Positions 48,601-60,900 of a stretch of 64,000 nt of DNA are shown in pieces. The translations under genes were made by a program, and so were the position numbers. Origin of the DNA: Girardinichthys multiradiatus (taxonomy: Eukaryota > Chordata > Actinopteri > Cyprinodontiformes > Goodeidae); the NCBI RefSeq assembly GCF_021462225.1, contig NC_061813.1:21848442-21912441 (forward strand), in the 5' to 3' direction. The notes below the pieces were generated by a model that was not told the origin of the DNA, made no database searches, and saw nothing but the letters and a program-made list of their open reading frames with translations. The first letter of the stretch is position 1, and each line of letters opens with the position of its first letter.

Positions 48601-49490
48601 TGTGTTTGACATTTGAGTAAAATCTAACTGACAAACACTAAGACTGACAATCGGAGAATGAAACAAAAGAGGTACAGTTACACAGCTTTACCACCCCTTT
48701 CATAGTTTACAATAAAAAAGGAATATATGCACTTTAACAAAAAAATAAGACTGACTTCATTGTCTTCTTTCCAACCAACCTATGTGTCATCTTATGGCAC
48801 ACAGCACTTCATTGAATTCCAGTTGTGGGTTTTTTTCTGGCCTCCCTAACAATGGTGGTGGTATTTTTAATAGATTCCACATGGCACTGTTGTAACCTTA
48901 AACCTTCACGGAAACTTCTCAGGAAACATCTGGAGTTTTGCAGGAACAAAAAGGGAAAAAAATTTCAAGTTCCCCTAACCACCAGGTGTCAGTGTCCTTT
49001 CACATTAAAGCAGGGCTCCAAATCGGCAGGTCAGATGAAGTGGATTAGTTCCAGTTCAAGTTCAGTATTAGTTCTTTGTGATAAACTGAACTATTGCCAC
49101 CCTGGCCAGTTTTCTTTTTTTTTTAATTATTATTATAAAAGGAGGAACCCATCCTTTTTCATGAGATAGCACATTTGGTACCAGGGAAAAACATCCTAAT
49201 AATGTGAGAAATAATAAAACTATAGCAAAAGAGTTCATTGTTCCATTTGCTTTTGGTTAACTAAAATGTATGTTGACAGGGTTGCAGCTTGTGGATAAAA
49301 CCAAGAGAAGCAAATAAATCACACCATCACGCCAAACACATTCTTCTTTGACATTACCATATATCTTGTGGATGAAACACAACGTTTTTGGTTCGTTTTG
49401 ATTTGAAAGGTGGCCCACAATACTGGATGCTGAAAGCCTTTCAGCAATATAAACCAAAAAACACAAAAATAGTGCATATGTGCAAGTGAA
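45680..49490. other. Intergenic, no gene recognised
   Basis: Includes a GC-rich spot at 46095-46135 (CCACGGCCCCGGCCCCGGC). A stretch at 47255-47400 (ACTTTGCTAAAGCACTTCTT) may be a very old DNA-transposon end. A 141-codon minus-strand frame at 46773-47198 has no recognisable domain and was not accepted as a gene. Confidence 0.4.
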
Positions 49491-49499
49491 AGGAAATGA

Positions 49500-50830
49500 T
49501 TCAAGGGTGTCAATATTTGTCTAAAAATTAAAAATATGAAACGTGGCTTGTTTTTGTACGTAGCCCCCTTTAAACCGGCCTGTTTGAGTCCCTCTATGTG
49601 CAATTTAATCTAAGTATAAATACACCAGTATGGGCCTCAGAGATTTGTTAGAGAAAATCAGTGAACAAACTGCGCCATGAAGACAAAAGGACACACCAGA
49701 AAGGACAGATAAAATTGTGGAGATTAAAGCAGTGTTAGGCTATAAACAATATTCCAAAACATTGAACATCTCACATAACATGGTTTAATTTATCATCTAC
49801 CCATGGGGATTCTGGAGCAGCTGCAGAGATCCACAGCTCAGGTGTGAGGACATGTCATGGACACTACAATCAGACCTTTATGAAAGAATAGCAGGAAGAA
49901 AGCTAACCATAAGAAACCATAAGAAGTTTACAGTTAGCCACAAGCGATGTAGGGGATCTTAAACAATGTCAACAATTTGGAAGAAGGTGCTCTAGTCAAA
50001 TGAGGCCAAAGTTAACATTTTTGGCCTATGTACACAACACTATTGACATAATCCAAAAGACTTTGGCAATATATTGTCATGTTGGCTTTGAGTGATTAAT
50101 AGGTTCTTGTGATATTTTCTGATCTGTTTGGTCTTTGTGTTTTCTTGTGCTTATTCTGTGCTTAATTATAAATTTTTGATTTTCCCTTTGTGACTGAGTT
50201 CACATTCTGCTCCCAACTGCTACTCATTCAGTTTATCAGACCCGCCTGTTCATTGTTCCACTAATCAGTCCTTCCGGCAAAAATATGCTCTTTCTTTCAG
50301 TCATTCCTTGCTGGATGTTCCTGTTGGTTCCTGTCATGTTCGCCTTATGGTTTGGATTTCTTTGCTGCCTTTGTTTCTTGTTTATTTAGGTTTTTGGTTT
50401 TGGCCTTTCTGAAATCTGCACTTTCTTAATGATTTTGCTTACCTCCTGCTTGCGTTTTGGTCTTCCACCAACCTCCAACACAGCAGACATGTGTGGTAGA
50501 TAAATGAAAGATGGTGGTGACAGGATCATGCTGTGGTGATCCTTGACTTTAACATGAACAGTAAAGCAGATTAGCATTAATGTGAAGGTGGAGGAAGGTA
50601 AACACATGGCCATCCTGGAAAAAAAACCTGTTTGAGGCTGCAAAAGACTTGAGGCTGGACAGAGAAGCACTCTCCGGCAGGTCAATAACCCTAAACATAT
50701 AGAAAAAGCTACAAATAAAAAAAACCAATCTAATTGATAATCTTTGCAAAAAAAACTGATGTTCACAGATGCTCTCCATCCAAACTGACTCAACCTAAGC
50801 TGTATTTACACAGAAGAATGAACAAACAGA
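49500..50830 (+). mobile_element. Tc1-like transposon relic interrupted by an LTR
   Basis: Consecutive blocks of a Tc1 gene occur on the plus strand: GCCTCAGAGATTTGTTAGAG at 49635, AGTGAACAAACTGCGCCATG, ACACACCAGAAAGGACAGAT, GGAGCAGCTGCAGAGATCCA at 49814, GGAAGAAGGTGCTCTAGTCA at 49979, then after an insertion GATGGTGGTGACAGGATCAT at 50509, GGCTGCAAAAGACTTGAGGC at 50636, and TCACAGATGCTCTCCATCCA at 50763. Substitutions and indels are heavy. It is related to the relic at 12.4 kb. Confidence 0.8.
50075..50489 (+). mobile_element. Solo LTR nested in the Tc1 relic
   Basis: The interruption of the Tc1 relic starts TGTCATGTTGGC and ends CACAGCAGACA. It is T-rich in its body, with a late CCTCCTGCTTGCGTTTTGG and TCCACCAACC section like the 3' part of the other TGTCAT...ATGACA LTRs in the window. 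The flanking pentamers TATAT and TGTGT are not identical, so the target duplication is either mutated or absent. Confidence 0.55.
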
Positions 50831-52490
50831 CTTTATAAGTAGTTATGGTAAGTCAAAGGAGCACTAAAATCAGCGGGCAGGTTCATAGTTACTCTGAGCT
50901 TGGCATAAAAATGAGTTGAGAGCAAAAGGATGAAGCACATCTGATTAAGCACCAGTTTCCCAGCACTGTGCTTCTAAGAGGACATTGATTTTGGCCCGGA
51001 GCTTGCAGCTGCAGGATGTCGCTCTTTTAAAGTCCCTGCTAGGAGGCCCCTCATGGGCTCATCCAAGATAAAGACTACAGGAGGGCAAAAACTGAACACG
51101 GGCCACCTGTGCTTTAGTTTGGCTTCTTAGACTAAACCACAGGGGTTTCAGTCTAGTTTCACTCAGCATGCTGTAGATTTATTCTTATGTCCTCTGAGGG
51201 TCTGCGATTAACTTTAACGTCACATATGAGGTTGATTGTAGACTATACAATTTTATGACATAAGAACGGCTTGCCTCCTCTGCTCTGCCATGCAGTATCT
51301 ACACAGAACTATGCCAGATATGCTTTATTTATATTTTACTGGAGCATGTTCGAAGGAAAAGTCACCAGACAAGAAAAGACACCATAACATAAGCTATTCA
51401 GCTAAAACTGTATCCTATTTCACTGTGGCTGATTACAAGAAACATCGTCAGTTGCTTGCGTGTTTCTACCACGCGGAGTCCATAAAAATCCAGCTATAAT
51501 AACCTCTGCGAAATGACCCATATTCACCACATATTATAAAAACCCCATCCTAAATAAACAGCATCACAAACTAAAATAGACAAGGGAGACTCAGAGACAC
51601 CACAAAATGATCTGTGCAGCTGAAAATCTTTATTTTTTACTCTTTGTTTGAGGTAACGGCATCCAATTTAAGAGTGCGACGGCTACAAAAAACTGCTGGT
51701 AACTTTTTGCTGAAAGATTTATGGTGGTCAAAGGGTTTCACATGCGTATGCAAACACTCAACGAGATCTCAAAACAAGAAGCTGAGATCCGATTCTGAGA
51801 GATATTTATCTCAGCAGGCTCTCACCTGGCCTGCACATAAGTTAGAAACATTCTTATAAATCCAGCTTGGACCATTTTAAAAGCTTTTTAAGACGTGAAT
51901 GCAACGTTTTTCTGCAGCAAACATACATATACATATATTTTCTAAAGTATTGTAAAGGTTTTGAAAAGCCCAATTTATTGCTGCAGTGCTGCTTTGCCAG
52001 AGAAGGATATGGGAGGTTTAAAAAGTAAGGATTGCACAGGGTACTGGGTGAATTTCCGCTGGCTGAGCTGCAAGAGGGAGCTAAACAAACAGCTGTTGTG
52101 CTTCCAAGAGGGGACTGAATAACAAGAAGAGAAAAAATACAATGATTTAGAGAGAAATCTTTTTCAATAACCCTCTGGAAGCCAAGTTTTTAAGCATTCT
52201 GTAAAGTCACGGAGGGCAGAGAGGTTGTAGAGTACACATATAGTAGAATACAGAAACAAATTTCTGCAGCTGTGCAACAATCAGCAGAGAACTGACCAAC
52301 GTGAGGTGATGCAAAGTCCCTGGCTATTGTATTTGTTAGTTCAAGAATAAAATATTTGTAAAGGTGAAGTATTTGTAGCTGTACTTCTTTTCAAAAAGTA
52401 TGCATCAGTATTTTCAAATTGATTGACTTGATTCAATCCAGCATCAAAGTATTCAGGTCGCATTGATGTTCTAGTAAGCTGTGTTTGTGT
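50830..52490. other. Intergenic, no gene recognised
   Basis: No domain-bearing frames. The 69- and 81-codon plus-strand frames at 51.3-51.9 kb are unremarkable. Confidence 0.45.
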
Positions 52491-52494
52491 GACC

Positions 52495-52960
52495 TTCAAA
52501 CATTTGAGTAATTGTTTGTTGGTGCATGGGTGTCTGTATGTATGTGTGTGTGAGTGGGTTGTTGAGCATATGTATAGAAATTAGTGTATTTGTGGTAATT
52601 GGGTGTGTTTGAGTGCGAGTTTGTCACCTGGAAATGTACATTTGTGAGTGTTGCGAGAATGGTAGAAGGCCTGCAATCCAAAGCACCAAAGAGCAACAAA
52701 GGGCAGGTAGATTCAACTCTGGATGCAACAGTCCCAGGCAGCCAGACATAAAGCATCACCATGTTAGCCATATGCCCAGCCCAGAAGTATGTCACCAGCA
52801 AGACACAGAGACAGCAGCCCCCAGGTTAAAGAGGCACAGAGCGAGACGCAGGGCACTGAGGCCCCCAGCCTGGCCACACCACCACCCCCAGCTGGGCAGG
52901 CTAAACTTTGACACCCTCTCTGCCTTTAGCAAAAAGTGCCCCTGAACTAAATTAGGCAAC
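52495..52960. repeat. GT-rich plus GC-rich repeat block
   Basis: GT-rich sequence (TGTATGTATGTGTGTGTGAG) at 52500-52615 passes into a CAG- and CCC-rich block to 52920. The composition resembles the block at 23.8-24.45 kb. The 110- and 101-codon opposed frames have no recognised domain. Probably retroelement-derived; unproven. Confidence 0.45.
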
Positions 52961-53079
52961 ACCCAACTGGTAAATAAAAAAACAATATATGTCATGAAAA
53001 ACGGAGAGCGTTTCAATGAATGTTTCTGTCATGGTAGCAGACATTAGCTTCTCACATGGAGATGCTTCTGCTGTTTGTA

Positions 53080-53998
53080 ATGGTTTGAAAAACCTGACTG
53101 CCTACAGAAGCGTTTCCCCCAACCATGAGCAGAATCCTCGCCCGGCAAATCAGTTAAATGACTTCTACTGCAGGCATTAAAGGCAGCTGTTTACACCTCA
53201 ACCCAACTACTGCACATCCCATTCAGACACAAATTCTTGCCATACACCAACCACTAACTTCAGACCCCCTGCCTGGACTTAGGATCTCAGAGGAAGATGT
53301 AGGATATTTCAGCACCTGAATGGCTTAGTGGAGATGCTCACTAAGTGGCTACACTGGTGTGGTCAGAACCACCTGGAACTTAACCTACTCAAGACTGTGG
53401 AGATGATGGTGGACTTTCGGAGAACACCAACCCCCCCCCCCTGTACTTCCTGAGGCAACTCAAGAAGTACAACCTTCCACAGGAGCTGCTGGTCATCTTC
53501 TACATTACCATCATTCAGTCTGTCCTGTCTTCATCCATCTCAGTGTGGTTTGGCTCATCCACAAAACAGGACAGGTGCAGACTGCATCAAACAATCAGGT
53601 CTGCAGAGAGAATCATCAGGGCTGACCTTCCCTCTATCCAGGACTCATACAGGCCTAGGGTCAGGAAAAGGGGTGCTAGAATATCTGCAGACCCCACACA
53701 CCCTGCACACAAACTGTTTAAAGGCTTCTATCTTCAGGTCGGTGCTACAGAGCGCTGTCTGTTAAAACCAGCCGTCACAGAGACAGTTTCTTCACCCGAG
53801 GCTGTTTCTCTGATGAATACTGAACAGTCAGAGTTCCAAAACAACACCATGCATACTTGGACTGATCTCACATTATATTCTATTGTAAAGTCAATTGTGT
53901 ATGTATGAACATTTAAAAGATACTGTTTATTATTGAGAGTGTGTACTGGAGTCAAATTCCTTATTTCTCTATACAAACTCAGCAACAAAGCTGATTCT
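53080..53998 (+). mobile_element. Rex1-like LINE, internally deleted, with (TTCTGA)n tail
   Basis: The plus strand encodes, in pieces, NPRPANQLNDFYCRH (53129 on), PGLRISEEDVG, WCGQNHLELNLLKTVEMMVD and FRRTPTP (reverse-transcriptase region), then after a C-run deletion FLRQLKKYNLPQELLVIFYI, ISVWFGSSTKQDRCRLHQ, TIRSAERIIRADLPSIQDSY and THPAHKLFKGFYLQ. It ends with a short 3' UTR and the tail GATTCTGATTCTGAT near 53993-54007. The catalytic core is lost, so the copy is inactive. It shares its C-terminal block with the fragment at 8.1 kb. Confidence 0.85.
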
Positions 53999-54009
53999 GA
54001 TTCTGATAA

Positions 54010-54560
54010 GGAGAAGAAAACGTAGCTCAAGCTGGGAAACACACTGAGGGCCAAGTTGTAGGCCCATTGTAAATCTTGGACTGCTTGTTTAGCACAGCTT
54101 CAGATACAGCTGGAAGGAATCTCACATTAGAAATGGCTCAGAAAGTTGGATGGTGGGTGATTAGAAGGAGCACTACTCAAATAATCATTCATTACCCCCA
54201 TTGTACATTGAATACCATCTAGGAGTACACACCATGTTAAACCTTGAAGCCTCTCCTGCCAGCTAAAAAAAGAAGAAGCATTGTCAGTTCTGATGAGTCT
54301 CGATTTACACCTCTTCTCTAGACTTTAGGGTCAGAATTTGGGGATTTGAGGACTAAAAACGACTATAAATTCAACTACAACGTCTCTATTTTCACTGTGA
54401 AGATTTTGTTGACTAAACAATACACTCGCTCTGTAGATCCTTGCCATTTTCCTACTGATGATAACAGCAAAGTCAGCCTTGTCAAAATGTTATTATACCT
54501 CAAAAAATTAAATCACCCATGATACTTGAGTGGTCTTTAAATTTGAAACAATACTTGCCT
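54010..54560. other. Intergenic, nothing recognised
   Basis: No gene or repeat recognised between the LINE and the AAAT microsatellite. Confidence 0.45.
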
Positions 54561-54561
54561 G

Positions 54562-54564
54562 AAA

Positions 54565-54603
<39 letters not shown>

Positions 54604-54604
54604 A
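54562..54604. repeat. (AAAT)n microsatellite
   Basis: About ten uninterrupted AAAT units. The minus-strand frame LFIYLFIYLFIY is an artefact of this repeat. Confidence 0.95.
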
Positions 54605-55259
54605 AACATCCTGATCTTCTCAAACATTTATAAACACTACTTAAAACTGCTAGAAACCATTTCTCTGACTTCTCAGCACAACTGGAATGTAATAACTCCT
54701 TGCACACTTGGAAATGAACCACCCTAAAATCGCCCACTGCTGTCTGTCACTCTGGCATGGCCTATGTGAAGTCTCTGTCTTCTTTTCAAATAAACATTTC
54801 ATCACGTTTTCTTACTTCAGGGCAAAATGGTTCAACAAAAACAGATCAGTAAGTCAGATATGCTATCAGGAAAAGAAGTGTACCACAGGAGCAAACAGAT
54901 GTGTGAAAGTTGCCACAGTAAACTCTGGCAGTAGCTAATAGCGCTACATGGTTCACTTGGATTTGTTGCTCCCGCTACTGGAGGCTGGAAATATGCTTCA
55001 TTTCCCAATTTCTGCTTGAGTGATTAACTGTTGCTTGGTCTTTATGCGAGTTCCTCCAAAATTGTAATCCTTCTGGGTGGGTTTTAAATGTTCACCCCAA
55101 GTGATGCAGTGTTGATCAAAAAGCAGTAAGTGCAACATTTTCTGAAGTGATGACTTTAGCTAACGAAGTTTATGTTCATAATAAAAGATGTTTGGCTGTG
55201 ATGGGGTAACGTGTAGATTAATTTTTATCTCACCTGGGATTTACTCTAGTTATTTTTAT

Positions 55260-56045
55260 TTATTTTTTTGTATGCATTCATAGATGCTTCTGAATCCCTA
55301 TTTATGATCCATAACCTGATGGATGTGTCCAATGGAGTGCCTTGGAAAGGCATTCATTAACCACTCCTGTGCATCTCAGGCTGTATATTTAGGGTGGGCT
55401 TTCTGCTGGTCTTTAGCTCTATCTACCTTTCCATCAACTTTGAGCAGCTTGGCTGTCCCTGCTTAAGAAAAGCCAATCTACATCATGATGCTGCCACCAA
55501 GTTTGACTTTAAGAATAAAACTGTATGTTCAGAGTGATGTGTGGTCTTAGTTTTCTACCGAATATAGTGCTTTACTGTCATGACTGTCTTCTTGCCACTC
55601 CATAAAGGCCAGATTTGTGAAGTGCGCCACTAGATTTTCCCACCTGCGCTGTGAACCTCTACAGCTCCTCCACAGTTACCATGGGTCTTTTGATGCTTCT
55701 CTGATAAATATTCTCCTTGTCCAATTTGTCAGTTATGAGTAATGTCCATATGTAGGCAGGTTTGCAGTTGTGCTAAACTCTTTCCATTTCCAGGTGATGG
55801 ATTGAACAATACTCTGTGAGATGTTCAAAGGTTTTACAACCTAACCCTGCTTTAACTGATCTACAACTTTATCTGTCACCCATCTGCTGTGTTCCTTAGT
55901 TTTCATGATGCTGTTTGTTCTCTAATGTTCTGTACAGAACAGCTCAATTTATACTTAGAATAAATTGCACACAATTAGCATCCTTTTGGAGAAAAATGGA
56001 TTTCAAATTCAACTTCATATTTCTAGACAATTTTGAAACAGTGAA
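55260..56045 (-). mobile_element. Tc1-like transposon relic, minus strand
   Basis: The plus strand shows antisense Tc1 blocks: ATCATGATGCTGCCACCAAG (reverse of the GGTGGCAGCATCATG block) at 55482, GAATATAGTGCTTTACTGTC at 55560, AACCTCTACAGCTCCTCCAC (reverse of GGAGGAGCTGTAGAG) at 55656, and GAACAATACTCTGTGAGATG at 55804. Extensive decay; no usable open frame. Confidence 0.65.
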
Positions 56046-56639
56046 TACCAATAACATACACAAAGGTTCGTAACCTGGAAGATGACAAAATATGAAAAGT
56101 TTCAAGAAGTTACTGAGTATTTAAATTGTAAAGTGAGAGCAAAGGCAGCCTGCCATTACATTTTGCCTGTGAGGCTAAATGTAATGGCAGTCCAGCAGTC
56201 CACCATGAATTCTACTGTGAACCAAATAGTAGTTATGGAAAGCATGAGAAAGTCTGTAAAAAACAACCTTAAAGTTGAAGCAGAACTGAACCCTGCAACA
56301 TGACTATGACTCAAAACATAGTAGTAAATCCACCAAGTACTGGCTGAGAATTATGAAATGTCAGATGTCAGAGATTTTTAAATGTCTAGAAGACGATCCT
56401 CACTGTTATTTTGACCAAAGCTTTTAGGTGGTCGGGTGTCTAACCTTTTCTTTGGTTGATATCCTCTGTTCCATGAGTAAAACAATGCTCATTTTTGTTA
56501 TTTAGGTGCAATTAAATCAATTTGTTTTCCAGAAATAAAAACACAACATTTGTATATACCTGAGCTCAGGGGAAATAGAAATAACCTTTACTACTTTAGC
56601 CAGTATCCTCACATTCTTACAAATAGACAAGAGAATGAA

Positions 56640-57951
56640 TGATAAAAACTCAACCAGTTTATTACAAGTCCAACATATAAAACAATGGACTTCACCGCAT
56701 AAATATCATTGCTGATTTAAAAACTGAAAATGTGTTTTCTCCTATTTTTGTCCTTTTCGGTATGTTGAATAAATGCTATCATTTTACAAACAATACAAAA
56801 TTAATATAACTTAAACAGGTTTCAATACAAAAGTAATAACTTACAGTTTAACTGTTGTAACATAGTTAAGATATGATTATGTACACATAGAAAAAAACAA
56901 ATAACACTTTTCTGTTATTTTTGAAATTCACAAACAATTAAGGTGCACTTGAGTGCTGGAATCCCAAATGAGTCATATCAAAATATAAACAACATCAATA
57001 CACAAGAGGGCATGTAGCAAACCAGTAAACTTACATGGTGATATATGTATGTAGGTGTTATCACAGAGTAGATATGTATCAGACTTAATTTCTCTAACAT
57101 AAATATAAAATATATGAGTAAAACCTGCGAAATGCCCAGATGAATTGTCGTCAGTATGACACAGAAGTGAATTAGTGCAGATTAAGACTGAAAATGTACT
57201 GCCTGACTTTTCAGGAAACCTTTTAAAACAGAGGCGTTATGTGTGCTGACATCAGCCTGCAAAACTAGGGGCTTTCCAGTCAGCTTAATTCAATACATGC
57301 ACCGTCTTCACAAGACACTTAAGCCAGAACTTGAGTGTGTTGACAAAAAGGTAGACTTTGCTTAAAAATCTGAACTGAGACAACCTGCATGCACCTTAAA
57401 TGAGCAAGTTCTGCTCTATGAGTTAATTTTGCAAGTCACCGTCAGGTTGAAAAGGCTGCCAGTGGAGGTTCCCCTCTAAGGTCAAACGCTTTGATCCTTT
57501 TGATCCTGTTTGATCTCAACATTTTTGTGTAGGCAGAGCACACAACATGAATGTGTGATGCCCATAGCACCAAATTGAGCTGAAATGAGGAGCTGTGATG
57601 GCTTTAATGTCCTTAATTACCACATTGTCAACAGTAATTGCAATGGTTTTGAGGACCACATAAAGTATGCACTGTTAAAATGACCCATTTGTCATATAAA
57701 TACCTTTAGATATTTGATCATTTCCAATATATGTAGCAAACTGACAAAAAAAGGGAACATAACTCATTTACAAATTATTTACAAGTCACTAAAATCACCA
57801 GGTGCCTTCAATTGTATACTTATCCCTTAAATAAGCCCATATATACAGAAAAGCGTTGTTGCTCGACTGTTGTGCAAATCCTTACTCGAATAAAACATAA
57901 TGTCTTTGTGGTACTACGGGTTGTCGGCTCATGTTGGTAGGAAGCTTGTGT
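56640..57951 (-). other. pi15: Presumed pi15 3' UTR
   Basis: The sequence after the pi15 stop runs to a candidate AATAAA (minus strand 56663-56658). It has no other gene or clear repeat. A second AATAAA overlaps the stop itself but is too close to be likely. Mammalian PI15 also has a long 3' UTR. Length inferred. Confidence 0.4.
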
Positions 57952-60900
57952 TTATTTGAACCAGTGCAGGTAGTTAGTCTTGAGAGCTGGGAAGCACATG
58001 TTGTTGCTGCACGAGCCACCGTAGCTGGGAGGACAGGCGGAGCACGGAACGCCAACTTTGTAAGGAGCCTCTCCGATCCAGTTACCCCTAAAAAAACCGT
58101 GAATGAAAGGTTATGAATGTAAAACCGCATGAGGCAGTGAGTTATTACAATGACATATAACTGTTTTGTTGCCTAGTGTGAGGACCTTTATCACACGTAT
58201 GTTTGAATAATTCACAGTTTTACCAAATCACAGAACTGGACTGTAAATAATTCAAATAGACAAGGTTCAGTGAAAGCATTTTCAAAGAACTACTGTTTAA
58301 TATGTACATTAATAGATGCACAGGAAATAAACCAATTTTTAAAAGCCGAACCTTTTTTAGAGAAAAGATGTATCCTTTTTTCATTGAAGGGATAGTTCTG
58401 TTTTTTTTTAAGTGATGTTCTGCTAAAAGGTTATTAGCTGTTAATATCTTACTTGCTCTAGATATCTCTTTGCCATCTTCATTTAGCATAACTCCAGATT
58501 AGTAGCCCGAAGCAAACAGCTAGCCCAAAAGGAACCAAGACCAAAGCGGACTTTTGTTTTATTAAGACAACCCCAATCTTTCAAATGTCATACATTTGAT
58601 GTGAATCACTTTATGAAAACTTTTACCACTGTAATGTTTGCATTGGGTGGTTATTTACAAAGATGTTTATTTACACTGGAAGTGGAGGACGGAGATGATG
58701 CACCACTAATGATCTTCCTGTATGAAACGCTTACAAGGAAAAGAACGCGTACATTTATGTTTCTGTCTACTATCTGCAAGAAACGAAATATAGTGAAAAT
58801 CAATAAAACTGCATTCACTTGAATCACTAACTTATTTTTCCCTTTTTAGACCAAATATTCTTATATAACAGACAGTTACTGTGAGCAGAAATGTTTTTCA
58901 TGTTCTGTTCTTAGTGCGTGTTTCATATAGGAAGGATTTTTCTTTGCACACTGTTGTAATTGTGTGGTGTCTCCTTATAACAGTTTAAATTCCTGATTAG
59001 TGATGTCACAAGTATGTAACATTACCCTCTGTAGCGAGCTAGGGGAGAACCGTGCTTGCTGATGGACGCTTGGAGTTTATATTTCAATCTCCCTAACTCA
59101 GAAGCAACATTACAGGTTGTATGGACTCTGTTTGTTTCATGTATGATAAAACAGCAGCAAATTAACCGGGCCATATAAGGCTAATGAAGAGTGTGTTTAA
59201 TTAAAGGACAAGAACTGTGAAATTTCTAGTATCAATGTGGTTAAGAGTTTTTGATTGTCCTGCTTTATGTTATTGCCGCCTCCACCAAATACAAATCTAA
59301 CCCACGTTACGACACCACCTGCTTCCTCCATTTCATGTGTAACCATTGGCCTCCGGGTAAAAACCCGCTAACACAAACTTGACAACTGTACAGGGTTCAT
59401 AATACAGAAATTGCATAAACCGCTATAACATTTTCTATATTCTAGTTGTTGGATTCCTTTGGACTAGCCATAAACCTTGTCCAACTAATCTGGTTTTTCA
59501 CGTGAGTAGAATACCAAGAGAGTTTTCCACTTCAGGTAAGGTATTACATGCCTTTAAAACTTTAATAGAACCTTGCTTTCAATATATTGAACTCAGTTCA
59601 AGATGAGCTCACAAACCTATGATAGTGCTATATGCTGCATGAGATGTGTAGGAACCAGATCTGAAGATGGTGGGATTATTTTGTAAAGTAGAAAATGAAA
59701 GAAAATGAGATGTAACTAGGATTAAAGAGATTTTTTTTAACACAGCTCAGATTCATGAGCCAGAAGGGATTTTTCACAAGCTTTGTCTTTCAAAGGTGAC
59801 AACAGTAACCTCTGCTGAGTGGAAAGTGGGATTGTCTCTAAATTAAATAGTTTAGCTGTCCTGAGCCTGTTACACTTTCATACAATATGCATTAAACCAG
59901 GGGGATTAAAGAACTAAGATCAAGAGTGAGTCACAAGTCTGGCCATGCTTAGAATCCTATTTAGGAACCTTTGTTTTCTCTGGTTCATACAGGTTATCCG
60001 CAGGTTTATCAGCATGGGTGGCATTTCATAAAACGTATACAGAACATAATGGGGAATGTTGACAAATTAAGCAGAAATAAGCCATCCTACACTATGAATT
60101 TAACACTATTCAGGTTGTAAAACATAAACCCCCACTTGATGCTCAGTGTACTCACTTCGGTGAATAGTTGCAGACTAAATATGTTGCCCTTTTCCAAACA
60201 GAACCCCACACATTCATATTGTGGCACGTGTGGACAGCACAACCGATTTTGTTAGATGTTGCCCATACCATCTGCAAAAATCAAAAAGAAATAATTTTAT
60301 TACAATCATGTCTACAAGACTTTTACTAATTTAAATGAAAGGCATAATAATTATCTTACTTGTGTGTAGTGGGTACACATAGGTCCATAGCATCTGAGAG
60401 GGCATCGTGGGTTGCAGTCACGAGGGTATGGAAATGAGTAATCTTTCACTTCGTCGTACCAGGGCTTCACCAGCTGCAGAATGGACCGATAGCTGCGAGC
60501 AGAATACAGACAAATTGAGTATGTGATCATTTTTCTTTTAGAGTGTTTCCAAATGATGATGAGCAACAGATGATTTTTTCCCAACAGGGGCCAAACCACA
60601 ACCCTGTTTGATAGAAATATTATAGTTCAGGAAAAATCACTATTCTAGCATCAACGGAGATAGCCTAAACTCACTAAAAAGAGAGTCTTATATTTTTATA
60701 TTTTGTCCCTAGTGAGTGTAAACAGGAGGCAAAGATTTGGAAACCAAATTTATTTTTTGTTATTCTGGTTTTCTGTAGCCTCAAATTTTTCTGGGTTTGT
60801 TGCAGATGCTCCTATTTTTTCTTCTGCATCAGATCTCATCTCACGCCATTTCATCCCATCTGATCTCATCATGTTTCGTGTCATATTTATCTCATCTCAT

